From Desulfobacterales bacterium (GTDB lineage Bacteria; Desulfobacterota; Desulfobacteria; Desulfobacterales; JAFDCJ01), in NCBI GenBank assembly GCA_020345785.1, contig CP070771.1:6397253-6406387 (forward strand): DNA of 9,135 nucleotides, written 5' to 3'. Positions within the stretch are counted from its first letter, which is position 1; each line of letters starts with the position of its first letter. Below, piece after piece: positions 1 to 5,106 of this stretch. A program made the translations under genes and the position numbers. The notes under the pieces are model-generated. The model was not told where the DNA came from. It saw nothing but the letters and a program-made list of their open reading frames with translations, and ran no database searches.

Positions 1-665
1 AAGGTTTTCTTTTTCCAACCGGAGGCCCCCGATTTTTTCACAATGTAGGAAACCGCATTCAGCTTGCTTTGTTCGATATGGTCGGCCAGAATTTCGACCG
101 CCTTATTCACATCCCGCAGGCAGATGGCGTCGATCAGCGCCAGATGGGCTTCGCAGGCGGAAACCCGCAGATCCGGATCTTCAAATCCAAGCTCCCTGAA
201 ACGCTGAATGAGTCGGAACATCTGATTTAAAATAGAAATCAGGCGCCGTTTTCCGCTGGCCTGGATGAAGTAATTGTGGACCCGGGCGTCGAACTCTTCA
301 TGTACCTTTTGATCGCTTATATTGGAGATTTCCTTCAGTTTGGCGCGGATTTCCAGCAAACCCTGGATGTTCAGGTGAGGAACGGAGGTCTTGAGGGCTT
401 GAATTTCTAATGACTTTCGGATGTCGTAGACTTCTTCGACATCGTCGACGGTAAAACCGACCACGCGGGCGCCGCGCTTAGGCAGAATTTCCACCAGACC
501 GTCCTGCTCCAATTGCCGCAGGGTAACCCGGATGGGGGTACGGCTGACGTCAAATTGCTGCGCGAGTTCTTCTTCTTTCAGGCGTGTATTGGGAGGATAT
601 TCGCCGGAGATGATGCCGTCAAACAATACGGCATAAATGTAAGGCATGTGGGTAGTGGTTTTCAA
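1..665 (-). CDS. GntR family transcriptional regulator, FCD (FadR-type) subfamily, 3' end cut by window edge
   Basis: The frame is open from an upstream stop to base 1, giving 221 codons with no stop, so the C-terminus lies outside. Residues 8-60 form a GntR winged helix: KEEELAQQFDVSRTPIR followed by LRQLEQDGLVEILP. The rest is all-helical FCD domain. It keeps the family's metal/carboxylate ligands: D126 and H130 in FDARVH, H174 in EAHLALIDAI and H196 in LADHI. The start is uncertain. TTG at 663-665 has an AAAGG Shine-Dalgarno eight bases upstream; ATG at 645-647 has none and would give 215 residues. FCD regulators usually bind organic acids and act as repressors near the genes they control, so this is the likely regulator of the cluster (inference). 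The recognition helix reads IRVTL where the family normally has VREAL. It lies 106 bases after the VOC gene. Confidence 0.93.
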   Translation of the reverse strand, partial: MKTTTHMPYIYAVLFDGIISGEYPPNTRLKEEELAQQFDVSRTPIRVTLRQLEQDGLVEILPKRGARVVGFTVDDVEEVYDIRKSLEIQALKTSVPHLNIQGLLEIRAKLKEISNISDQKVHEEFDARVHNYFIQASGKRRLISILNQMFRLIQRFRELGFEDPDLRVSACEAHLALIDAICLRDVNKAVEILADHIEQSKLNAVSYIVKKSGASGWKKKT

Positions 666-699
666 TAAATTAACCTTTGGATCCGTTTCTCGGTTTTTT

Positions 700-728
700 T
701 CATTTGATAATTTGAATTGAGCAAATGA
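700..728. promoter_or_regulatory. Inverted repeat upstream of the gntR gene, candidate operator
   Basis: A perfect 7-base inverted repeat, TCATTTG at 700-706 and CAAATGA at 722-728, has a 15-base AT-rich spacer. Arm centres are 22 bases apart, about two helical turns. It lies between the VOC stop and the regulator start, where autoregulatory sites of GntR proteins are commonly found. It is not a minus-strand terminator, because the stem is followed by A residues rather than T. The function is inferred and no bound protein is known. Confidence 0.3.
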
Positions 729-771
729 CAATCACAGATCAACTACCTGCCAAAGTTCTCAAATTGAAAAA

Positions 772-1197
772 TTACGTAATTTGTCTCATTTCGCAAACTT
801 CATTTTCAGCACCGCGAAAGTAGGCTACAAACACGCCCGACCGGATTTCGACCGGCTCCCCCAGGAATTGCACCCCCTTGGCTTTAAGATCCTGGTAGGT
901 CTTTTGAAAATCCTCCACCATGAAACCGATGTGGATCAGGCCGAAATCAGCCTGCTTGTGGTCCGGCCGGGGCTCGCGTCCCTTCGGATGCCGGTAGTCG
1001 AACAGTTCGACGACCGAGTCACCGAGCCGCATGTGCACCACCCGCGCCCGGGCGCCCTCGAGGCCCGTGATTTGCGCCAGCGGTGCATCATACTCGCGAT
1101 CCAGGGATACCTCCATCCCGAGGACATCGCGATAAAATTCAATCGCTTTTTCGATATCCTTGACGCTGACGCCGACATGATCCATTCGCTTAAACAT
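772..1197 (-). CDS. VOC superfamily protein (glyoxalase / methylmalonyl-CoA epimerase-like)
   Basis: This 141-residue protein has the paired beta-alpha-beta-beta-beta modules of the vicinal oxygen chelate fold. Module 1 begins MDHVGVSVKDIEKAIEFY and module 2 begins IHIGFMVEDF. The expected metal quartet is present: H7, E64 (VVELFDY), H89 and E136 (EVCEM). Enzymes of this fold are small cytoplasmic metal-dependent lyases, epimerases, isomerases or dioxygenases. Length and ligands fit the glyoxalase I and methylmalonyl-CoA epimerase groups, but the substrate cannot be assigned. The ATG at 1197 is preferred because a GAAAGGA Shine-Dalgarno sits six bases upstream; an in-frame TTG at 1212 would overlap that site. 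It follows the E1 gene by 77 bases and is probably co-transcribed with it. Confidence 0.9.
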   Translation of the reverse strand: MFKRMDHVGVSVKDIEKAIEFYRDVLGMEVSLDREYDAPLAQITGLEGARARVVHMRLGDSVVELFDYRHPKGREPRPDHKQADFGLIHIGFMVEDFQKTYQDLKAKGVQFLGEPVEIRSGVFVAYFRGAENEVCEMRQIT

Positions 1198-1230
1198 GAT
1201 CGATCCTTTCAATTATTTATAGAGTAATAA

Positions 1231-1260
1231 TTCGTGGTCATTCGTGTCCATTCGTGGCTA
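1231..1260. repeat. Three tandem 10-base units (TTCGTGGTCA-like)
   Basis: The units ttcgtggtca, ttcgtgtcca and ttcgtggcta follow each other with an exact 10-base period, in the spacer between the E1 and VOC genes. The shared core is TTCGTG. No reading frame or obvious promoter is associated with it. It may be a copy of a dispersed intergenic repeat; the function is unknown. Confidence 0.6.
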
Positions 1261-1274
1261 ATTATTTGACGGTT

Positions 1275-3446
1275 TCAGGCTTTTCCAACCATGCGCAACC
1301 GCCGTTTGATCAATTCACGATCGGGCAGCATGGCCGCTTCCAGCGCCCGCGAGACGGGCGGGGGCACATCCGGCGCCGTAATTTTTTCAACCGGGGCATC
1401 CAGAAAATCGTAATATCGCTCCTGTATCTCGTCGCTGATCCGGCTCGCCACTCCCATGCTGCGCGGCACCTGCTCCAGGATGAGCACCAGGCCGGTCTTC
1501 TCAACGGATCGGCCGATGGTGCCAAAATCAAGGCCGGAATAATCCAGGGTACGCAGATCGATCACTTCAATCTCCAGCCCTTCGGCGGCCAGTTCTTCGG
1601 CCGCTGACAAGGCCTGATGGACCCCGGTCAAATAGGTCAGGCAGGTGACCTCCTTGCCGGGCCTAACAACCTTGGCTTTGCCGTAGGCTACAAAGTAGTC
1701 GAGCCGGTCGAGGGGGACCCGGCCTTTTTTCTCATACAGATCGGCATGCTCGATGATGAGCACCGGATCATTGAAGCGGACCGCCGTATTGAAAAGGCCG
1801 ATGTAGTCAAAGGCATTCGAAGGGGCCACAATCCGCCATCCCGAGAACAGGCTGAAGAGACCGACCGGGTTCATCGAGTGCTGTCCGCCGTAGCCCTGTC
1901 CGATGGCAATGCGCGTGCGGGCCACCAGCGGAAAGCCGGCCTGCCCTCCATACATGTGCCTGAGTTTGCCGATCTGATTGAAAAGCTGATCGCATGCCAC
2001 CAGGGCGAAGTCCGGAAACATGATTTCAACCACCGGTCGCATCCCGGCCATGGCGGCGCCACCCGCCATGCCGATGAAGCCGCATTCCGAAATCGGGGTG
2101 TTGATCAGCCGTTCAGGAAAGACCTCCTTGATGCCTCTGGTCGCCCGGTACGGGCCGCCGTGCAGATTGGCCACCTCTTCTCCGAGAACAAACACGCTAT
2201 CGTCCTTTTTCATATTGTGCAGGGTCACGGCAGCGATGGCCTCGACGTAGTTCATCTCTTCAAATTGATCAAAATCGGTGGCTTCGACAAACTCCACCTC
2301 ATTGAATACATCGTCCTCGCAGCGGGCGTCGCGCACCAGATCTTCCGGCGGCGGCCAGTTTGAATCCGGAATAAAAAGTTTGCCGTTGGTTTTAGCCGTG
2401 CAGAAAGCGACGGCCTCGCTGACCGCTGCTTTGACCTTGGCGTGCAAATCGACCTGCTGCTTGTTTGAAATTATCTTTTTTTCCAACAATGTATTGGCAT
2501 AGATCTGCAGCGGATCTTTGGCCTGCCATTGGTCCTCCTCCGATTGCGTGCGATAGCCGAAAGGACTGCCGGACAGCCGACCGGCATGGTGATAAAACCG
2601 GTACGTCTCGGATTCGATCAGAAAAGGCCTTGGTTCGTCCTCCATGTCGGTGACGACGCTCTCAAGCGCACAATACACCGCCAGCGGGTCCATACCGTCG
2701 ACAATCAGGCTGTCAATTCCGTAGCCCAGGCTGCGCAGTCCCAGGTTGATGCAGGACGAAGACATACAAGTGGCCGTGCCCACCGCGTACAAGTTGTTCT
2801 CGACAAAATAGACGACGGGCAGGCTCCACAGGGAGGCCATGTTGGCCACCTCATGAAAGCAGCCCTGGTTGATGGCGCCGTCCCCGAAAAAGCTGACCAC
2901 CACGCGGGAGCCTGACCTTAATTTTTCGGCCCAGGCTGCGCCGGTTGCCAGCGGGATGCCCCCGCCGACAATCGCGTTGCTGCCGATGTTGCCGGATAGT
3001 GGGTCGCAAAGGTGCATCGACCCGCCGCGTCCCGAGCACCAGCCGTTTTTAAGTCCCATGATTTCAGCCAGTGTTTTGTTCACGGCGCGCTGCATGTCGG
3101 CAGTTAAATCGTCGCGCACAGGATCAAAGTCGTTCGGGGCATAATACATAACGGCTTTGGCCAGAAAATGGCCGTGGGCCCGGTGAGTGGAGCCGACAAG
3201 ATCCGACTTTTTGAGAACCACGGCGGCGGCAGCGGCATTGGCTTCCTGCCCGATGCTGGAATGCACCGGTCCGTGCACCAGATTGGCATCCTTCAAATCG
3301 AGCAGCGTGTCTTCGAATTCGCGGATCAAGTGCAGCAGGAAAAGCATCCGAAGGTGATCGACTTTTTTGATTTTTCGAAAATCGGCGGCCGATACATGCA
3401 GCCTGCTACACTCGCCGGTCGGCGCAACTTTCTCTAATTTACTCAT
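1275..3446 (-). CDS. Fused alpha-beta E1 component of a thiamine-diphosphate 2-oxoacid (or acetoin-type) dehydrogenase
   Basis: The protein has 723 residues, about the sum of separate E1 alpha and E1 beta chains. Residues 30-360 are alpha-like: HRAHG (88-92), GRGGSMH (139-145) and the thiamine-diphosphate/Mg motif GDG (188-190) ending in NN (217-218), about 30 residues apart as expected. Residues 398-720 are beta-like: MNYVEA start, LGEEV (421-425) with the glutamate expected to activate the cofactor, and GGQHS (520-524). A linker at about 361-397 joins them. Such enzymes decarboxylate 2-oxo acids or cleave acetoin-like diketones, passing the acyl group to an E2 lipoyl domain. No E2 or E3 is in the window, so the acceptor and substrate are unknown. 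The start ATG has GGAAAGG four bases upstream. The SDR gene ends 251 bases upstream, so this gene may have its own promoter. Confidence 0.93.
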   Translation of the reverse strand: MSKLEKVAPTGECSRLHVSAADFRKIKKVDHLRMLFLLHLIREFEDTLLDLKDANLVHGPVHSSIGQEANAAAAAVVLKKSDLVGSTHRAHGHFLAKAVMYYAPNDFDPVRDDLTADMQRAVNKTLAEIMGLKNGWCSGRGGSMHLCDPLSGNIGSNAIVGGGIPLATGAAWAEKLRSGSRVVVSFFGDGAINQGCFHEVANMASLWSLPVVYFVENNLYAVGTATCMSSSCINLGLRSLGYGIDSLIVDGMDPLAVYCALESVVTDMEDEPRPFLIESETYRFYHHAGRLSGSPFGYRTQSEEDQWQAKDPLQIYANTLLEKKIISNKQQVDLHAKVKAAVSEAVAFCTAKTNGKLFIPDSNWPPPEDLVRDARCEDDVFNEVEFVEATDFDQFEEMNYVEAIAAVTLHNMKKDDSVFVLGEEVANLHGGPYRATRGIKEVFPERLINTPISECGFIGMAGGAAMAGMRPVVEIMFPDFALVACDQLFNQIGKLRHMYGGQAGFPLVARTRIAIGQGYGGQHSMNPVGLFSLFSGWRIVAPSNAFDYIGLFNTAVRFNDPVLIIEHADLYEKKGRVPLDRLDYFVAYGKAKVVRPGKEVTCLTYLTGVHQALSAAEELAAEGLEIEVIDLRTLDYSGLDFGTIGRSVEKTGLVLILEQVPRSMGVASRISDEIQERYYDFLDAPVEKITAPDVPPPVSRALEAAMLPDRELIKRRLRMVGKA

Positions 3447-3539
3447 AGATCCTTTCCATCTAAAAAATGATCTAAAATTTGAAATGCACTAATCCCGCCC
3501 AAAGAACGGCAGACAAGAATGAGCTAAAATTGAGGTATC

Positions 3540-3564
3540 CTGTCTATTTTATAAAAATCGACAG
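3540..3564. promoter_or_regulatory. 25-base near-palindrome upstream of the E1 gene, candidate operator
   Basis: Arms CTGTCTATTTT (3540-3550) and AAAATCGACAG (3554-3564) are complementary over 11 positions with one mismatch, around a 3-base centre. The centre contains TATAAAAT on the minus strand, which could double as a -10 element. It lies about 94 bases upstream of the E1 start. It is not followed by a T-run on the minus strand, so a terminator is unlikely for this strand. Binding by the GntR protein is possible but unproven. Confidence 0.4.
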
Positions 3565-3569
3565 AACGC

Positions 3570-3580
3570 AGTGATTCACT
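3570..3580. repeat. 11-base palindrome AGTGATTCACT
   Basis: AGTGA and TCACT flank a single T. It lies five bases from the larger palindrome and three bases from the TTTAGGC tandem repeat. It is short enough to occur by chance; it may be a half-operator or part of the same intergenic element. Confidence 0.3.
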
Positions 3581-3583
3581 AAC

Positions 3584-3620
3584 TTTAGGCAGTTTAGGCA
3601 ATTTAGGTCATTTTAGGCAT
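3584..3620. repeat. Four tandem TTTAGG units, 9-10 base period
   Basis: The units tttaggcag, tttaggcaa, tttaggtca and tttaggcat start at 3584, 3593, 3602 and 3612. TTTAGG is shared by all four. They lie in the non-coding spacer between the SDR and E1 genes, next to two palindromes. The function is unknown: clustered binding sites or a dispersed intergenic repeat are both possible. Confidence 0.65.
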
Positions 3621-3641
3621 TCATTTTTGACACATAGTTGA

Positions 3642-3701
3642 TTAACCCATATGCATGACGCCGGTGACAAGAATGTTTTTGTTGGCGAGATGGATGTTCA
3701 C
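3642..3701 (-). pseudogene. Possible remnant of a second SDR (N-terminal fragment)
   Basis: A 19-codon frame starts at GTG inside the SDR stop (GTGA overlap) and ends at TAA. Its peptide includes HLANKNILVTGVMHMG. The K-x-ILVTG core matches the first strand and start of the nucleotide-binding loop of short-chain dehydrogenases and enoyl reductases, in the right place relative to an N-terminus. The frame then ends and nothing of the remaining fold follows. I read it as the stump of a once translationally coupled second SDR that was mostly deleted. The match is short, so chance or a coupled micro-peptide cannot be excluded. Confidence 0.4.
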
Positions 3702-4522
3702 TTGGCGCTGATCCAATCTGAAATCATCTTGATCTCGATGCCCGCAATGGCGCCGCCGTCTACCTGAATGGCGCAGCCGGTAATGTAGCTGGCACACTCC
3801 GAGGCCAGAAACGCAACCACCTTGCCGACTTCTTCAGGCCGGGCATAGCGCTTCACCGAACTGGCATGCTCGGCCGCGGCATCTAAAACATCCTGGCGGG
3901 TTTTGCCGAGATCTTGCGCCACACTATCGGCAAACTTGTCCCAGATCTCGGTGTGGATCAATCCCGGGCAGATGGCGTTTGCACAGATGCCAAACCGGGA
4001 GTACTCCATGGCCAGCGACTGGGTGTAGTTGATTACGGCGGCCTTGGCGGCATTGTAGTCGGTAACGCCCGAGCCCGGCAGGATTCCGTACATGGAGCTC
4101 ATGTTGATAATCCGGCCCCATTTCTGCTCGATCATTTTCGGCACAATCATCCGGCAGGTGCGCACGCAGGCCATCAGATGGATGTTCAGCTGGCCGGTCC
4201 AATCTTCGTCCGTCGAACTGATGGGTGTGCACGGCTTGGAGTGGCCGGCATTGTTAAACAGGATATCAATTCGACCCAGGGCCTCATAGGTGCGGTTGAC
4301 CGCTTTGGCCACCTCTGCAGCCTTTTCCATATCGGCGGCGATTGCCAATGCCTCGACCCCCAGGCCCTTAATTTCTTTTTCAGCCGCGGCAAGGTCCGCC
4401 TCGTTTCGGCCGGTAATGGCAACGTTGCATCCTTCCCGCGCCAACTCCAGGGCCGCCGACTTGCCGATGCCTTTATTGCCGCCCGTCACCAATGCTACTT
4501 TTCCTTTAATTCCTAAATCCAT
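3698..4522 (-). CDS. Short-chain dehydrogenase/reductase (classical SDR)
   Basis: This 274-residue classical SDR matches the usual length. It has the nucleotide-binding loop TGGNKGIG (13-20), NNAG (90-93), the structural/catalytic N113, catalytic serine in INMSS (139-143), and Y156-x3-K160. The C-terminal VDGG (254-257) is also typical. The family oxidises alcohols or reduces ketones with NAD(H) or NADP(H) in the cytoplasm. R39, following the second strand (ITGRN), suggests NADP(H) but does not settle it. Conserved neighbours suggest a hydroxy-acid or cyclic-alcohol step (inference). The start ATG is backed by AAGGAGGAG seven bases upstream, the strongest ribosome site in the window. It stands in its own 250-260 base spacers on both sides, and its stop overlaps a short SDR-like frame. 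Confidence 0.95.
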   Translation of the reverse strand: MDLGIKGKVALVTGGNKGIGKSAALELAREGCNVAITGRNEADLAAAEKEIKGLGVEALAIAADMEKAAEVAKAVNRTYEALGRIDILFNNAGHSKPCTPISSTDEDWTGQLNIHLMACVRTCRMIVPKMIEQKWGRIINMSSMYGILPGSGVTDYNAAKAAVINYTQSLAMEYSRFGICANAICPGLIHTEIWDKFADSVAQDLGKTRQDVLDAAAEHASSVKRYARPEEVGKVVAFLASECASYITGCAIQVDGGAIAGIEIKMISDWISAK

Positions 4523-4530
4523 GACTTTCT
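4513..4530 (-). promoter_or_regulatory. Strong Shine-Dalgarno of the SDR gene
   Basis: On the minus strand AAGGAGGAG, a full complement of the 16S anti-Shine-Dalgarno core, precedes ATG (4520-4522) by seven bases. The exact motif ends a few bases to the right of the start codon; the stated interval is approximate. It is clearly stronger than the AAAGGA-type sites of the E1 and VOC genes, hinting at a higher translation rate for the SDR. Confidence 0.5.
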
Positions 4531-4627
4531 CCTCCTTGTGAATGGATTACATTGTCGGAAGCCCCTTGAAGTGGGCGAAAGTGTACGTTCAATGATATAA
4601 ATCCGAAATCCCTGGCCCAGACCTGGA

Positions 4628-4715
4628 GCATTGGCAGTTCATTTTACTTATGCCCCAATGCTGCCTTACTGAAATGAAGACAAAACAATGTGAGTCGCGC
4701 CAGGGCGGGCATAAG
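4628..4715. repeat. Interlocking inverted repeats (pseudoknot topology) in the sulfur-carrier/SDR spacer
   Basis: A 9-base perfect inverted repeat (CTTATGCCC 4647-4655; GGGCATAAG 4707-4715) interlocks with a 7-base perfect one (GCATTGG 4628-4634; CCAATGC 4655-4661). One arm of each is adjacent, sharing base 4655, so the order of arms is that of an H-type pseudoknot. It occupies the centre of the 264-base spacer upstream of the SDR, which otherwise holds nothing I recognise. It could be a structured leader RNA or a dispersed element. Confidence 0.35.
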
Positions 4716-4751
4716 CACTAATTTCGAAACACCTCCAAATGACAAAAATTC

Positions 4752-4768
4752 CACTGACAAAAACAGTG
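4752..4768 (-). terminator. Weak stem-loop after the sulfur-carrier gene
   Basis: CACTG and CAGTG pair around a 7-base loop, starting about 18 bases after the stop of the sulfur-carrier gene. On the minus strand the stem is followed by GAATTTTTG, a short T-run. The 5-base stem is weak, so termination would be partial at best. Confidence 0.22.
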
Positions 4769-4786
4769 TATGTTTTCGAATAACCC

Positions 4787-5026
4787 TCATCCTCCGCCAA
4801 TCACCTTGGCCAAGGTGACGGAATCACCATCATTTACCGTGCTGTTGAATTTACCCGGATACCCGTTGATCATGATGCTGATCACTTCTTCCCGGGGGAT
4901 GTTCAGTTTGGCAACGATCTGTTCAACATTGTGAGGCGCATTAAGTGCCAGTTGAATACCGATTGAATGGTCATAATTCGGGACATATTTTCGTATTAAT
5001 GGACTGAGCAGAACATGAATAGACAT
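4787..5026 (-). CDS. MoaD/ThiS-family beta-grasp sulfur carrier
   Basis: This 79-residue protein ends in DGDSVTLAKVIGGG, the hallmark of the ubiquitin-like sulfur carriers MoaD and ThiS: a C-terminal Gly-Gly that is adenylated and thiocarboxylated. The preceding NGYPGKF-x5-NDGD segment matches the usual INGxxx...L-x-DGD turn. MoaD supplies sulfur for molybdopterin, ThiS for the thiazole of thiamine. Both cofactors are used by neighbours here (Mo hydroxylase, E1), so the sequence does not decide between them; the position right behind the FAD subunit favours molybdopterin. No activating MoeB/ThiF-type enzyme is in the window. ATG at 5026 is chosen because GGTGA lies four bases upstream; a TTG at 5047 would lie inside a repeat. 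Confidence 0.85.
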   Translation of the reverse strand: MSIHVLLSPLIRKYVPNYDHSIGIQLALNAPHNVEQIVAKLNIPREEVISIMINGYPGKFNSTVNDGDSVTLAKVIGGG

Positions 5027-5027
5027 A

Positions 5028-5095
5028 GATTCACCGCAGAGACGCAAAGCGCGCAGAGGGTATTTTTCTTATTTCTTTTCGGTGAAAAGAATACC
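5028..5095. repeat. Composite repeat-like element: CGCAGAG-type units plus hairpin
   Basis: Plus-strand 5031-5059 shows short purine-rich units with about 10-base spacing (accgcagag, acgcaaag, cgcagaggg). They are followed by a hairpin: GGTATT (5059-5064) pairs with AATACC (5090-5095), and CTTTTC (5075-5080) with GAAAAG (5084-5089) around a GGT loop, with a 10-base bulge. From memory, CACCGCAGAGACGC-type strings recur between genes in many environmental bacterial genomes; I cannot check this here. Read on the minus strand, its end supplies the GGTGA ribosome site of the sulfur-carrier gene. Confidence 0.5.
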
Positions 5096-5106
5096 GATTT
5101 ATCGAT

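Noticed and set aside
771..780. 10-base palindrome ATTACGTAAT
   Set aside because: Short, AT-rich and overlapping the VOC stop codon; likely chance.
1198..1212. Upstream TTG start for the VOC gene (five extra residues)
   Set aside because: It would bury the GAAAGGA ribosome site in coding sequence; the ATG at 1197 is correctly spaced from it.
1617..2363. Plus-strand frame of 248 codons opposite the E1 gene
   Set aside because: Shadow of a clearly conserved gene; the composition is unlike a folded protein and no family motif is seen.
3914..4516. Plus-strand frame of 200 codons opposite the SDR gene
   Set aside because: Fully antisense to a gene with all SDR motifs; no independent support.
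4647..4715. Possible integron attC site from the 9-base inverted repeat
   Set aside because: The characteristic RYYYAAC and GTTRRRY core ends are absent and there is no integrase or cassette structure.
4644..4790. 48-codon minus frame starting with an ATGA overlap at the sulfur-carrier stop
   Set aside because: The GGAGG before it is only the carrier's own glycine codons and is too close to the ATG. The peptide has no recognisable motif and its end falls within the inverted-repeat region. A real micro-protein cannot be ruled out, but support is too thin.
5027..5047. Upstream TTG start for the sulfur carrier (seven extra residues)
   Set aside because: The extra residues come from the repeat-like element and are not part of the beta-grasp fold; GGTGA supports the ATG at 5026.
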